A stretch of DNA of 64,000 bases from JAJRTA01 sp965603125 (GCA_965603125.1 CBFDBU010000012.1:1-64000), one strand, 5' to 3'. Positions 45,371 to 54,887 are shown, counted from the stretch's first letter. Notes: generated from the letters alone by a model not told the origin. Numbers and translations: made by a program.

Positions 45371-45392
45371 GCTCCGCCGCCCGGCGGGGAGC
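45371..45392. other. Hairpin between cupin and homoserine dehydrogenase genes
   Basis: A GC-rich, bulged inverted repeat (GCTCC.../...GGAGC) lies just upstream of the homoserine dehydrogenase ribosome site. On the coding strand it is followed by A residues, not T, so it is not a terminator. It might affect mRNA processing or stability. Confidence 0.35.
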
Positions 45393-45424
45393 AGTATCAG
45401 CATTGCTTCGAGTGTTTCCGATTC

Positions 45425-45781
45425 CTACCTGGCCCGGTATCGGTCGGGGGCGTCAAAGATATCTATGACATTGACCCGTGAGTTGAACCGGGCCGAATGC
45501 ACGACACCTTCCGGGATGTAATACCAGTCGCCCTTGCGGTAAACCCTGGTCTCTTCGCCGATAGTGAGGGTCATCTCACCGTCAACCATTATCCCCCACT
45601 GGGCACAATGCGAGTGAGGCGGGATCTCACCTACCGGTTCAATGTCGAAAAACACTACCTGGCGGTTGCCGTCTTCCAGCAGCCAGCCCCGGATACCGTC
45701 GAGGGCAATATCGACCTCCGGCAACCCGCGGATCATCTCCGGAAAGGCGGTGCCGTCCCATTTATCCATCCATTCCTTCAT
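45425..45781 (-). CDS. Cupin-domain protein
   Basis: The 118-residue single-domain cupin has motif 1 'PPHSHCAQWGIMVDGEMTLTIG' (quoted in part; His residues and the Glu are the metal-ligand candidates) and motif 2 'GDWYYIPEGVVHSARF'. Small cupins bind a metal and act as isomerases, dioxygenases or ligand sensors; which one applies here cannot be said. It lies 9 bases downstream of the unknown 411-residue protein and is followed by homoserine dehydrogenase, so it probably serves the same pathway. Confidence 0.85.
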   Translation of the reverse strand: MKEWMDKWDGTAFPEMIRGLPEVDIALDGIRGWLLEDGNRQVVFFDIEPVGEIPPHSHCAQWGIMVDGEMTLTIGEETRVYRKGDWYYIPEGVVHSARFNSRVNVIDIFDAPDRYRAR

Positions 45782-45790
45782 TATCTCATC

Positions 45791-47026
45791 TCACGCTTTA
45801 TGGGCTATCCCGGCGAACCTGGCCGCGTGGCCGCGTCGCATGATTTCCTCGACGTCCTTGGTGCAGCGTATGCATTTGTGGTAGACCACGTCACCGATCA
45901 ACTCGGCCTTCTCGTCCCGTTCCTCGTCCGAGAGGAAATACGCCTCCATGGTGTCGTACGGCTGTGAGGTCCCGTCGCTCTCGTACTTGATAGTGATGTC
46001 GCCACCGGCGTCAAGCACCTTGTGTGTGTTTTCGGTCCAGTCGAAGCCTTCCATGCCGAGGTCGGGATTGATTCTCAGGTGCGCCGCCAAGGTGACTTTC
46101 GGCAGGCCGGACGCCTTGAGATCGTCGGCACACTGCAGGAACGTCTCCGGGCTGGCGGCATTGCCGATATTGATTTCGTAAATCGGGGTGGTGCCGTCGT
46201 CGCGCAGGTATTCCTTGATAATGTTCATCAGCATTCTGAAAATGACGACGTTCTGCGTGGACAGCAGCATCGATATCTTGAAACTGACCTCGGGAATCAT
46301 CCTGCCGAAGTAGCAGGCCGCCACGATTGTCGACCAGCTCGGATTGAGGAAGAAGTTGGCGCCGGTTTCAAGCGCCGCCCGGGTGATACCATCGAGATAA
46401 ACCAGATGGTTGTTGTCACCGACCTCGATGCCGCCAAAGTTGCCGAACGGGGTTCCCATATTCTTGAGAATCAACTGGCTCAGACCGTCCCCAAGATCGC
46501 GCCGGTCAAATTTCTCGCCCGTAACTTTCTCGATGCGGGCGAACCGCTCCTCCGGCCAGGGGATTCCGATCAGGTTGGTCGAGCAAAACTTGCTGGCGCC
46601 CAGGATATTCTCCGCCATGGTCAGTGTCGCCAGGAGATCACCACTGTACACGTAATGCTCGGTCAGGGCGACCACCGAGATCATTTCCGTGGGAAAGAGA
46701 ACATCTCCGTGTTCGGCGATGCGACGCATGCAGTCAAGAGTCACGTATGCCCCTTGAAACCCCGATACCTGGGTTGTGCACACGCCTTTCCTGGTTGTCT
46801 TGATGCCTTCTTTGGCGATGAAGTCCTCCACCTTGGGGAACTGCCGGGCGTAGCTTTCGGCCTTTTCGAGCATTTCCCCGAAGCCCTTGTCGGCGGCGGC
46901 CTTCTTTCTATGCTGATAGTCGCGATTCACCGCGATTGCGTCGCCGACCTGCTTTGGTCCGCCATAAGAGTCGATGAGCGCATGGATGGCTTTCATATCG
47001 CGGTCACTCAGGAGTCCGTAGTGCAT
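45791..47026 (-). CDS. Unrecognised 411-residue protein, first gene of the homoserine dehydrogenase/aldehyde dehydrogenase cluster
   Basis: I do not recognise this family. The 411-residue soluble protein has alternating alpha/beta character consistent with a TIM-like barrel ('GNFGGIEVGDNNHLVYLDGI', 'VTLAAHLRINPDLGMEG', 'GGDITIKYESDGTSQPY'). The C-terminal 'YHKCIRC' places two cysteines close together, and another Cys is in 'SKFCSTNLIG'. No signal peptide is visible. AAGGAGAAGG upstream of the ATG supports the start. Its tight linkage with cupin, homoserine dehydrogenase and aldehyde dehydrogenase suggests that it catalyses an early step of the same pathway. Confidence 0.7.
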   Translation of the reverse strand: MHYGLLSDRDMKAIHALIDSYGGPKQVGDAIAVNRDYQHRKKAAADKGFGEMLEKAESYARQFPKVEDFIAKEGIKTTRKGVCTTQVSGFQGAYVTLDCMRRIAEHGDVLFPTEMISVVALTEHYVYSGDLLATLTMAENILGASKFCSTNLIGIPWPEERFARIEKVTGEKFDRRDLGDGLSQLILKNMGTPFGNFGGIEVGDNNHLVYLDGITRAALETGANFFLNPSWSTIVAACYFGRMIPEVSFKISMLLSTQNVVIFRMLMNIIKEYLRDDGTTPIYEINIGNAASPETFLQCADDLKASGLPKVTLAAHLRINPDLGMEGFDWTENTHKVLDAGGDITIKYESDGTSQPYDTMEAYFLSDEERDEKAELIGDVVYHKCIRCTKDVEEIMRRGHAARFAGIAHKA

Positions 47027-47295
47027 GTCATCCTTCTCCTTGTTTTCAAGAACGGCTTCGCCGAATGTGAGCTTTCAGGCAGTTATTGTTCTTCTTGCGG
47101 GATCGAATCATACTGGTCTGGAAGCTAACATCCGCGCGCCCGCATTTCAAGCGGTTTCTGACGGTTAGCGTACCTTCGGGGAGGGCGACGGCTTCCTCCG
47201 GAGCCCGACCTGCAGGTATGATATGCTACCGGGCCGCAGCGCGCGATGGAAGGGGACTCGTCTTCGGGATCGGCCTGGCACTGGTGTCCCGGGGT

Positions 47296-47634
47296 TCAGT
47301 TGCCGAATGACGCTGCTGCCTGCTCCCGCGAATCGAAGTGATCGAAGACCGTAATCAGGCGCGTGACCGAAAGAAGATTCTCGATTTTGTCAATGTTGCA
47401 CAATACCAGACGCCCACCAGCGTTTCGCGTGGTGGTCAGGGCCGTAATCAGCATGCCCAGGCCGATCGAGTTGATCCAGTCGACCTTGGCCATGTCAAGT
47501 ATGATGCTCTTCTTGTTGAGGTTGACATATTCGCAAACCTTGCCGTAGAACATGGTCGTGTTCTTTCCACCCATAATCTTGCCGGACATTTCGAAACAAA
47601 CGATGTCTCCCTCAAGCGAATCCGTAAACTTCAT
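47296..47634 (-). CDS. STAS-domain anti-sigma factor antagonist-like protein
   Basis: The 112-residue single STAS domain has the SpoIIAA-type core 'SIILDMAKVDWINSIGLGML', in which the Ser of 'NSIGLG' is the usual phosphorylation site. In such systems an anti-sigma kinase phosphorylates this Ser and a PP2C phosphatase removes it, controlling partner release. Neither partner is adjacent here, so it may act with a distant partner. It stands alone with short spacers on both sides. Confidence 0.85.
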   Translation of the reverse strand: MKFTDSLEGDIVCFEMSGKIMGGKNTTMFYGKVCEYVNLNKKSIILDMAKVDWINSIGLGMLITALTTTRNAGGRLVLCNIDKIENLLSVTRLITVFDHFDSREQAAASFGN

Positions 47635-47967
47635 TGGTACTCCCAGTGTCTGAGCAAGCGACTTGAAATCCTGTTACCGGGTTTCCCGCCCAACCTTCCT
47701 CGGGAAGACGGACAGGATCATCCCTTAAAGATTCTCAGACGGCAAAATACACCTTCCGGTTCTCAGCGCAAGCGGTTTAAGGAAAGCCCTCTGGTCGCGT
47801 ACGCCTGGCTCGCGTACCGGAGCCAGTCGCCAACCTTCAGACTTCTAATGTGCGGTCACCCCTACCCTGTAGTCTGAGGAAATCAACAGAAGCCTCGACT
47901 GCCACAATGGCGGCAATATGCCATTTCTGGCTTGACAACGCACAGTAAGATCAGTAGAATCAGCCGT
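47635..47967. other. Intergenic region between STAS gene and rnr
   Basis: The gap separates two divergent genes. Its right end holds the strong rnr promoter (47932-47960). Nothing else was recognised. Confidence 0.5.
47932..47960 (+). promoter_or_regulatory. Consensus-like promoter of rnr, predicted leaderless transcript
   Basis: TTGACA (47932-47937), a 17-base spacer and TAGAAT (47955-47960) are followed only seven bases later by the ATG (47968). Transcription should begin at or within a base or two of the start codon. Confidence 0.7.
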
Positions 47968-50154
47968 ATGAAGATAACTACTGAGGCGATCCTGAGTTAC
48001 ATCCGTCGCGAATCCGGCCACCCGATGAAAATCAAGGAGCTGGCCAAAGCTCTGAATGTGCCGAGCGCCGACTATCGCCGTTTCCGAAACGTTGTCAAGG
48101 AGCTACTCGATTCGGGCCAGTTGGTGCGGCTGAAGCGCAACCGCATCGGCCTGGCCTCGGAGATGAATATCGTGGTGGGGAGGATTTCCGTATCACGAGG
48201 AGGTACCGGTTTTGTGACGCCGGAGATCGCCAAGGATCAGAACGGGGAAGATGTCATTATCCCGACAGCGCAGTTGCTGACGTCGCTGGATGGCGATAAG
48301 GTGATGGTCCGGCTGACGGGCATGAGGGGTGATCGGCAGGCGGGCAGCGTGATCAAGGTTGTTGAACAGGCCGCCCGCAATATCGTGGGGGTTTTCCGGC
48401 GGACGCGCCACTTTGCAATTGTAGTTCCCGATAACCCGCGAATACACCGTGATATCTACATCCCCGAGACGGAAAACCAGAATGCCCGCGACGGCGAGAA
48501 AGTAGTCGTCCGGATTACGGTCTGGGACGATCCACAAATCAATCCTGAAGGCCGGATAGCTGAGCGGCTGGGCTTTCCCGGTCAGCCGGGCGTCGACATG
48601 CTGACGATCATCAAGAGCTACAACCTCCCCGAACAGTTCCCCGAGAAGGTACTGGCGGAGGTGGAGCTTGCTGCCGTCATGCCCCCCGATGGGGAACTTG
48701 TGGGACGTCTGGATCTGGCTAAGGAGTGTGTCTACACTATCGATCCCAAGGATGCCAAAGATCACGACGACGGTGTCTCGGTCGCGAAGACATCCTCCGG
48801 GTACCGGCTGGGAGTGCATATCGCCGATGTCTCATCTTTTGTCCAGCCGAACACCGCCCTTGACAAGGAGGCCTTTGAGCGGGGGAATTCCGTCTACCTG
48901 CCCGGCCTGGTGATTCCCATGCTGCCCGAGGCCTTGTCCAACGATGTCTGCTCACTCAAGCCGAATCGTCGGCGATTAGCGTTTTCGGTCTTTATCGACT
49001 TTGACCGGAAGGGCAAGGCACTCAAGTGGGAACTGGCCGACACGATCGTCAAGTCGCGGGCGAAGCTGTCATACGAAGAGGTCCAGGAGTTCTTTGACAG
49101 TGGTGATACGTCCAGCCCCAAGATAAAGAGGGTGGCTCACAGTCTGATCCTGGCGCGTGAACTTGCCCGCATCCTGAGCAAGCGGCGTTTTGGCGAGGGT
49201 TCGCTTGATTTTGACCTGCCCGAGGCCAAGTTGGTTCTCGACGAGAAAGGGGAAGTGCTTCAGTTGGCGAGCCGGGTGCGTCTTGAAGCGCACCGTCTCG
49301 TCGAGGAGTTCATGCTGGTTGCCAACCGGGCCGTGGCCCTTGAAGTTTTCCGACTGGCCCAGCCTTTTCTGTACCGGGTTCATGACAAGCCGGACCTTGA
49401 CAAGATGGAGGAGTTCTCCGCCCTGATGTCCCGCCTTGGCTACAGGTTCGCGATCTCTCCCGGCCTCAAGCCGATCCATTTTTCGCGCTTTCTCGAAAAG
49501 GTCAAGGATCGCCCGGAAGCTGAGTTCATCAATGAACTGATGCTTCGCTCGATGCAAAAGGCGGTCTATCAGCGACAGAACATCGGGCATTTCGGTCTGG
49601 CCTTCACGCACTATACGCACTTCACTTCGCCGATTCGCCGCTACCCCGACCTGTTAGTGCACCGGTTACTGCGGCGTCTAAAGGCCGGTCGCTATCCGGC
49701 GGCCTATGCCAGGGGGGTGGCGTCGGTGATAGACAATGTCGGCAAACATTGCTCTGATACGGAGAGAACAGCCGAGGCGGCCGAACGCGAAGCGGTTCGG
49801 GTCAAGCAGGTGGCGTTTATGGCCCGTCATGTCGGCGACGAATACACCGGCGTCATTTCCGGTGTGGCCGGCTTTGGGTTTTTTGTGCGGCTCGATGGCC
49901 TGGGCGCCGAGGGAGTTGTCCGCCTGTCGGCTATTGACGATGACTACTACCGGCATGATGAAAAGGGCTATCGGATTGTCGGCCGTCGCGCCGGGCGGAC
50001 CTTTCGCATGGGCGACAGCGTCAGGGTAGGAGTGTTACGCGTGGATGAAGTAGCGAACGAAATAGAGCTTTACCTGGTTGAAGAGCACCGTAACAAGAAG
50101 GCTGCTGCCGGGAGCGGCCGGTCACAACGAAAGCATAAGAGAAGGAAAAAGTAG
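47968..50154 (+). CDS. rnr: Ribonuclease R (RNase II family 3'-5' exoribonuclease)
   Basis: RNase R degrades structured RNA 3'-5' in mRNA decay and ribosome quality control. The protein is 728 residues from ATG 47968. In-frame codons back to 47932 lie within the promoter. An N-terminal winged-helix ('ILSYIRRESGHPMKIKELAKAL', quoted in part) is followed by two cold-shock domains. The RNB catalytic domain has the metal-binding aspartates in 'DPKDAKDHDDGVSV' and 'FTHYTHFTSPIRRYPDLLVHR' (in part). A C-terminal S1 domain ('DEYTGVISGVAGFGFFVRL') and a lysine/arginine-rich tail complete it. Its promoter predicts a leaderless mRNA. Confidence 0.96.
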   Translation: MKITTEAILSYIRRESGHPMKIKELAKALNVPSADYRRFRNVVKELLDSGQLVRLKRNRIGLASEMNIVVGRISVSRGGTGFVTPEIAKDQNGEDVIIPTAQLLTSLDGDKVMVRLTGMRGDRQAGSVIKVVEQAARNIVGVFRRTRHFAIVVPDNPRIHRDIYIPETENQNARDGEKVVVRITVWDDPQINPEGRIAERLGFPGQPGVDMLTIIKSYNLPEQFPEKVLAEVELAAVMPPDGELVGRLDLAKECVYTIDPKDAKDHDDGVSVAKTSSGYRLGVHIADVSSFVQPNTALDKEAFERGNSVYLPGLVIPMLPEALSNDVCSLKPNRRRLAFSVFIDFDRKGKALKWELADTIVKSRAKLSYEEVQEFFDSGDTSSPKIKRVAHSLILARELARILSKRRFGEGSLDFDLPEAKLVLDEKGEVLQLASRVRLEAHRLVEEFMLVANRAVALEVFRLAQPFLYRVHDKPDLDKMEEFSALMSRLGYRFAISPGLKPIHFSRFLEKVKDRPEAEFINELMLRSMQKAVYQRQNIGHFGLAFTHYTHFTSPIRRYPDLLVHRLLRRLKAGRYPAAYARGVASVIDNVGKHCSDTERTAEAAEREAVRVKQVAFMARHVGDEYTGVISGVAGFGFFVRLDGLGAEGVVRLSAIDDDYYRHDEKGYRIVGRRAGRTFRMGDSVRVGVLRVDEVANEIELYLVEEHRNKKAAAGSGRSQRKHKRRKK

Positions 50155-50168
50155 GGGATTGTCTGCAC

Positions 50169-51611
50169 ATGCAGGAGACCAAAGTAGACAGAACCAGGCG
50201 CACGGTTGTTCTGCTGGACCCGCCGACTCCGAATGACAGAGGCATTGCCTGGGACCGGATCGGCCGGAGTTGCACGGAACTGGCAGAGTTGTACCAGACC
50301 GTCAAGGAGAGCCGCATTGACCTGATCCTGGTGGATGAAAACCGCACCGATCTCACCCGCGCCGTGGCGACAAGGATTCGCCGGCACAACGGACTTACCG
50401 ATATCTGGAGGTTGAGCAGAGACGAGTCGCCCCTTGAGCCGGAGCCGGACTACATCGACGGCGTCCTTGCAGGAGAGACGGGCGCGGACGGACTGATCGG
50501 CAGGGTCGATCACATTCTGCGGGTCAAGGGTCTGCTCGGCCGTTACCTGCTGGTAGGTCGCTCTGCCCGGATGAAAGCCACAGCGGAGATCATCGAGCGC
50601 GTGGCTGTCACCGATATGGCGGTCCTCGTGATCGGCGCGTCCGGTTCCGGCAAGGAACTGGTAGCACAGGCGCTGCATGACAACTCGTCTCGCAGCGGAA
50701 ATCCCTTCGTGGCTCTCAACTGCAGCGCCCTGGCCGAAGGAGTGCTCGAATCGGAACTGTTCGGTCACGAGAAGGGTGCCTTTACCGGCTCGGTGGCCAG
50801 GAGAGAGGGACTTTTTCACAAGGCCGACGGCGGCACCATATTCCTTGACGAGATCGGTGAGACGAAAGCAGACACCCAGGTGAAACTGCTGCGGGTGCTT
50901 GAAGACGGCACCTACTACCCGGTCGGTTCGTCGACCACACGCCGGGTCAACGTGAGGGTCATTTCGGCCACCAATCGTGATCTTACGGAAGCCATTGCCG
51001 ATCACGTATTCCGCGAAGATCTTTATTTCCGTATCGCGGTGGTGAAGATAATGCTGCCGCCACTTATGGAACGCAAGGGCGATATACAACCCCTTCTGCA
51101 TCATTTCTGGAGAGACAGTCCGTCGCTCTCGTACTCCGATTCGGCCCTTGATCTGCTGATGCGTTTCGACTGGCCGGGCAACGTACGTCAACTGAGAAAT
51201 TTCGCCGAGCGAATGACGGCCCTCAGGGGAAAGGGCCTGGTCGATGTCGCGGATGTCCAGGCGTTCCTCGATGAGCAGTACTCCGGCGCCACTCATCTGC
51301 CCGTATCGACCGGAAAGACGGTGGAAGAGGCGGGGCAGGAACTCATCTATCGGGCCATCCTGTCGCTGGGCAACGAAATCAGGATGCTGCGCGACCTGAT
51401 CACAGCTCACCTGCCGGGCGAACCACCCGAAGAGGGCTATGGGGCAGAGGAGACACCCGACATCGGGACAGTATCTCTTGAACGGATGGAGGAGGAGATG
51501 ATCCGAAGAGTGCTCGGTGAAACCAGGGGGAACCGAAAGGAGGCCGCGCGCCTGCTCGGTATCGGGGAACGCACGCTTTACCGTAAACTGAAGAAATTCC
51601 GGTTAAGCTGA
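50169..51611 (+). CDS. Sigma54-dependent transcriptional activator (NtrC-type AAA+)
   Basis: The 480-residue protein has an N-terminal ~125-residue receiver-like region that lacks clear phosphoacceptor residues. The AAA+ domain follows (~128-365): Walker A 'GASGSGKE', sigma54-contact 'GAFTGS', Walker B 'GTIFLDEIGE', arginine region 'FREDLYFRIAV' and 'WPGNVRQLRN'. The C-terminal Fis-type helix-turn-helix is 'RKEAARLLGIGERTLYRKLKKF' (in part). It should activate sigma54 promoters, but the input signal is unclear. It lies 14 bases after rnr and 2 bases before the next gene, so it is joined to the surface-protein genes that follow. Confidence 0.92.
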   Translation: MQETKVDRTRRTVVLLDPPTPNDRGIAWDRIGRSCTELAELYQTVKESRIDLILVDENRTDLTRAVATRIRRHNGLTDIWRLSRDESPLEPEPDYIDGVLAGETGADGLIGRVDHILRVKGLLGRYLLVGRSARMKATAEIIERVAVTDMAVLVIGASGSGKELVAQALHDNSSRSGNPFVALNCSALAEGVLESELFGHEKGAFTGSVARREGLFHKADGGTIFLDEIGETKADTQVKLLRVLEDGTYYPVGSSTTRRVNVRVISATNRDLTEAIADHVFREDLYFRIAVVKIMLPPLMERKGDIQPLLHHFWRDSPSLSYSDSALDLLMRFDWPGNVRQLRNFAERMTALRGKGLVDVADVQAFLDEQYSGATHLPVSTGKTVEEAGQELIYRAILSLGNEIRMLRDLITAHLPGEPPEEGYGAEETPDIGTVSLERMEEEMIRRVLGETRGNRKEAARLLGIGERTLYRKLKKFRLS

Positions 51612-51613
51612 AT

Positions 51614-53254
51614 TTGCGGAAAACCAGCGCCGCCCTGCTTCTCGTCCTCGTGTTCGCCTCCTCGGCTCTGTCGCAGGAGTTGTCGACCGATGTCTACCCG
51701 TCGGAGGACGAACTGCACGAGGCGCTTCTCGCCGGCGACCTCGATTCGCTGCAGTACGTTATTCTGCTGGATATAGTCACTCACGGGATTGACTCCACCA
51801 ACCGCTTTCTGATCGACGAAATCCCCAACCTCAGTCATTTCCTGCCCGGCTGGAGAGCATTGATCACCGGGCTTGAGCGTGAGCAGGAGGCTCCCTTTCG
51901 CAAACCGCCCTCCCGGCATCATGGATCGAAAGCGAACCTGCGTTACCGGTACGCCCAGCAGGTCCATGAGGACGGGCGGGCGCGTGACGGCACAGCGGGA
52001 GTTGTCCGTCTCAACGAACACTGGCGTGCGAGTTTCAACCTCCGTCGCGATTATGAAGGACGCGAACATTTTGCAGGCCGCTCGATCCGCTATCGGAACA
52101 ACTCCGGCGCCGTGCGAGAACTGGAGTTGGGCAGTTTCTCCACGCGGCTGGGGCTGGGCGCGGTATTCGGTCACCGGGGGAGGCTTCTTGATCCGGTGGA
52201 AGATCTGAGCGGCGAGTCGTTCCTGTTCCCGGACAACGGCGGGTTCAACGGATTTCACGCCCGGGTCGAGGGCTATGGCTCTGATTTGGATTTGCTGGCG
52301 TCTCTCGGCCGCGATTCGGAGCACCGTCATGTTGCCGCCGGTGTCATGCTTGCCGTCGACGGGCTGCCGCTCCAGCCCGGTGTGACAATCGGTGTGAACC
52401 GACTGACAAACCGTGCTTCACGGCGGACAGTGGATGATCTCAAATGCGGTCTCACCCTTCGCCATGAGCACTCCCCCGGATACGCCACCGTTGAACTCTG
52501 CGTCCAGGCGGGCGAGCGCTCGTGGCCGGGCGGTCTGGTGGTTGAAGGACACCACCGCTTTGAATCGGCCCAGCTCAGGTTTGCAGGCTGGGCGTACAGT
52601 GACCATTTTCTCGACCTGGCCGCCGGGAGCAAAGCGGCCGGTATTCGGCGCAAGCTGACACTGAACGAGGTCGACTTCGAATACTGGGCGAAACGACCCG
52701 GCCAGGAAGGCGGCCTGATCAAGTCGATTGTATTGCTGACATCCGACATCGAATTGGTGAACTCATTCCTGTACGCTGGAATAAACAGGGACACGGTCGA
52801 CTGTGAATTACTCTCAGCGCTCGTGCGCCGGTTTCGACCGGGTCTTTCGATGCGGATCGACTACCTGGCCAAAACCAGGAAGCGAGCGCGGACGACAGGT
52901 ATCTCGTCCGATACGGAGCGCCGGACCCGCCTGGAGATCCGATTTACCACTGGCAATACTTCGATCAGGAGCTATATTGGCCATCACTCGCAGGGTGAGC
53001 GGCCGGACTTCCTGTCGGCCTTTCTGAGCCTGCGATACGAATCGCGACGGCTGGGCCGATTCGAGATATGGTCCAACCTGGCTCGGTTCGACCCGGGCCG
53101 CCTGACAACAGACTACTGGTACCTGTACGTGAAAAGCGAACAACCTCTGTTGGACAACCTGACGGCCGCCGTCAAGTTCAGTCGTACCTACCGACGTGAT
53201 TCCGACGAAAGGCATACAACGGTGGCTTCAATTGAACTGAGAGTGTGGATGTGA
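51614..53254 (+). CDS. Predicted outer-membrane or exported beta-rich protein
   Basis: The 546-residue protein starts with TTG two bases after the activator gene. A signal peptide (cleaved near 'SALSQ') leads to a short helical N-terminal region ('EDELHEALLAGDLDSLQYVIL', in part). This resembles the helix-hairpin-helix-type start of some uncharacterised barrel proteins. The remainder (~100-546) has alternating hydrophobic/aromatic strands ('LRYRYAQQV', 'FSTRLGLGAVFGHRG', 'FEIWSNLARF') and ends in 'SIELRVWM', compatible with an outer-membrane beta-barrel. I cannot name a family. It overlaps the next gene by four bases if that starts at 53251. Confidence 0.7.
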   Translation: MRKTSAALLLVLVFASSALSQELSTDVYPSEDELHEALLAGDLDSLQYVILLDIVTHGIDSTNRFLIDEIPNLSHFLPGWRALITGLEREQEAPFRKPPSRHHGSKANLRYRYAQQVHEDGRARDGTAGVVRLNEHWRASFNLRRDYEGREHFAGRSIRYRNNSGAVRELELGSFSTRLGLGAVFGHRGRLLDPVEDLSGESFLFPDNGGFNGFHARVEGYGSDLDLLASLGRDSEHRHVAAGVMLAVDGLPLQPGVTIGVNRLTNRASRRTVDDLKCGLTLRHEHSPGYATVELCVQAGERSWPGGLVVEGHHRFESAQLRFAGWAYSDHFLDLAAGSKAAGIRRKLTLNEVDFEYWAKRPGQEGGLIKSIVLLTSDIELVNSFLYAGINRDTVDCELLSALVRRFRPGLSMRIDYLAKTRKRARTTGISSDTERRTRLEIRFTTGNTSIRSYIGHHSQGERPDFLSAFLSLRYESRRLGRFEIWSNLARFDPGRLTTDYWYLYVKSEQPLLDNLTAAVKFSRTYRRDSDERHTTVASIELRVWM

Positions 53255-54885
53255 CCGGTTGGATGAAACGCCTGGGTGTGACTCTCATCTCGGCCACCGT
53301 CATGTTTCCTGTCGGGGCAGCCCCCGACGTTGTCGTCAATGAAGTAATGTCCAACGAACCGGGGGCGTTTCGGAGCCTCGAGTGGATCGAGTTGTATGTT
53401 GATTCTGCCAGCGCCGCCGCAATGGACGACTACGAGATAATCGTCGGCGACGACATGATCACATTTCCGTCCGGTCTCGTTCTCAACGGCGGCGAGTACT
53501 ATATCGTCTGCCGGCGACTGGTGTCGACGGAGGTGTCGGTCGGATTCGAGGGCAGGTGGGGTGACAGCTCCGGAATCTGGGGCGACACGCCCGAGGAAGC
53601 AGCCCTGCCGACTCCCCAGGAAGCATCGTTTTCTCTCACCAACACCGGTGGCGCGGTAGAATTGTACCGGCGCGGCGTGAAGCTCTCCGAACTCAGGTGG
53701 AATAGTGAAGGGAGCGACGGCGTGTCCTGGGAGCGGGCCTCACCGCAGTCGGAATTGATCCTTCAGTCGATCGATCCCGACGGTTCCACGCCGGGAATAA
53801 TCAACTCGCACACCTCCGTTGAGCATGACCTGGCGCTGGAAGGTGTGACAGCGCAGAGCCGTCAGGGATTGACGTCTCTGACTTTCATGGTGCTCAATCG
53901 CGGTTTGGCTGTCGTTACCGGAGCTGAGCTTTCCGTGTACACGAGGGACCCGTTATCACTGCTCGATGTGTTGCCGTTGCCCGAGATGGAACCGGGCGAT
54001 ACGGCCATGCCTGCCGGGAGTTATCTGCTGGAAGGGCTCTACTGTGATCTCAACTCCGTCCTGAGTGACGATGACCGCACGCGCGACAACAGCCTGCATT
54101 TCACCGCTCCCGGCGCTGACTATCCGCCGCTTATCCTTTCTGAGGTTCTGGCCAATCCGCAGTCCGGCTCATGCGCTGAATGGATCGAAATCAGGAGCCG
54201 CGTCTATGATAACTTCGATCTGAGAGGATGGCGGATCGGCGATTCAAGGCGACTTTACCTGATTACCGATACCAGCATTGTCGTCGAGCCGGGCGAACGG
54301 CTCGTTCTGAGCGCCGACGGCGCTAATTTCGACAATTACTATGGGGATGTCTCTGCACGGGTAGTGGAGCCGACCGGGTGGGCGGAACTAAACAACCTGA
54401 CCGCGGATACGGCGCGCCTTGTCGATCAGTTCGGTTGGGAGGCGGATCGCCTCGCATATACGTTCGCGTTCGACAGCAATTACACGTGGTCGCTCCTGGA
54501 AGAAGGCTCGCAGGAGAACACCTGGGGACGTTCGGAGTCGGCGGGCGGCACACCGGGTGAGCAAAACCGCGCCGTCTGGCTGCAAGCCGGCCGGACGGTG
54601 AACATCGAGATGGCACCGTCGGTCTTCTCACCCGACGGCGACGGCATTGAAGACTCCACCGTGATCTCGCTTACCGCACCCGACGCGGCAGGACTGGAAC
54701 TGAGAATCTACGACCGGCAGGGTCGAGTCGTCCGTGAGTTCGAGATTGGCGCTTATCACCGCAGCAGCTATGTCTGGTATGGTCGCTCCGACGCTGGGAA
54801 TCGTCTCCCCATCGGTATCTACATCGTGTACTGTGAGGCGCCCGGGGCGGGATCGGCAAAGAAACCTGTAGTTATCGCGCGCTGA
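53251..54885 (+). CDS. Secreted protein with two lamin-tail domains and a CHU_C/FlgD-like C-terminal domain
   Basis: The protein is ~544 residues. The start is taken as GTG 53251, giving a GTGA overlap with the upstream stop; GTG 53245 and ATG 53263 are alternatives. A signal peptide ends near 'VGAAPDVVV'. Two lamin-tail-like domains begin 'VVVNEVMSNEPG..EWIELYVD' and 'LILSEVLANPQSG..EWIEIRS'. The C-terminal ~90 residues ('SPDGDGIEDSTVISL', 'LRIYDRQGRVVREFE', 'LPIGIYIVYCEA') match the gliding-motility/T9SS type-B-like sorting domain. Such proteins are secreted; some bind DNA or are associated with nucleases, but no nuclease is present here. Confidence 0.82.
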   Translation: MTGWMKRLGVTLISATVMFPVGAAPDVVVNEVMSNEPGAFRSLEWIELYVDSASAAAMDDYEIIVGDDMITFPSGLVLNGGEYYIVCRRLVSTEVSVGFEGRWGDSSGIWGDTPEEAALPTPQEASFSLTNTGGAVELYRRGVKLSELRWNSEGSDGVSWERASPQSELILQSIDPDGSTPGIINSHTSVEHDLALEGVTAQSRQGLTSLTFMVLNRGLAVVTGAELSVYTRDPLSLLDVLPLPEMEPGDTAMPAGSYLLEGLYCDLNSVLSDDDRTRDNSLHFTAPGADYPPLILSEVLANPQSGSCAEWIEIRSRVYDNFDLRGWRIGDSRRLYLITDTSIVVEPGERLVLSADGANFDNYYGDVSARVVEPTGWAELNNLTADTARLVDQFGWEADRLAYTFAFDSNYTWSLLEEGSQENTWGRSESAGGTPGEQNRAVWLQAGRTVNIEMAPSVFSPDGDGIEDSTVISLTAPDAAGLELRIYDRQGRVVREFEIGAYHRSSYVWYGRSDAGNRLPIGIYIVYCEAPGAGSAKKPVVIAR

Positions 54886-54887
54886 CC

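Noticed and set aside
50070..51410. 446-codon minus-strand open frame over the sigma54 activator
   Set aside because: The sense strand encodes an unmistakable AAA+ activator; the minus frame is its shadow.
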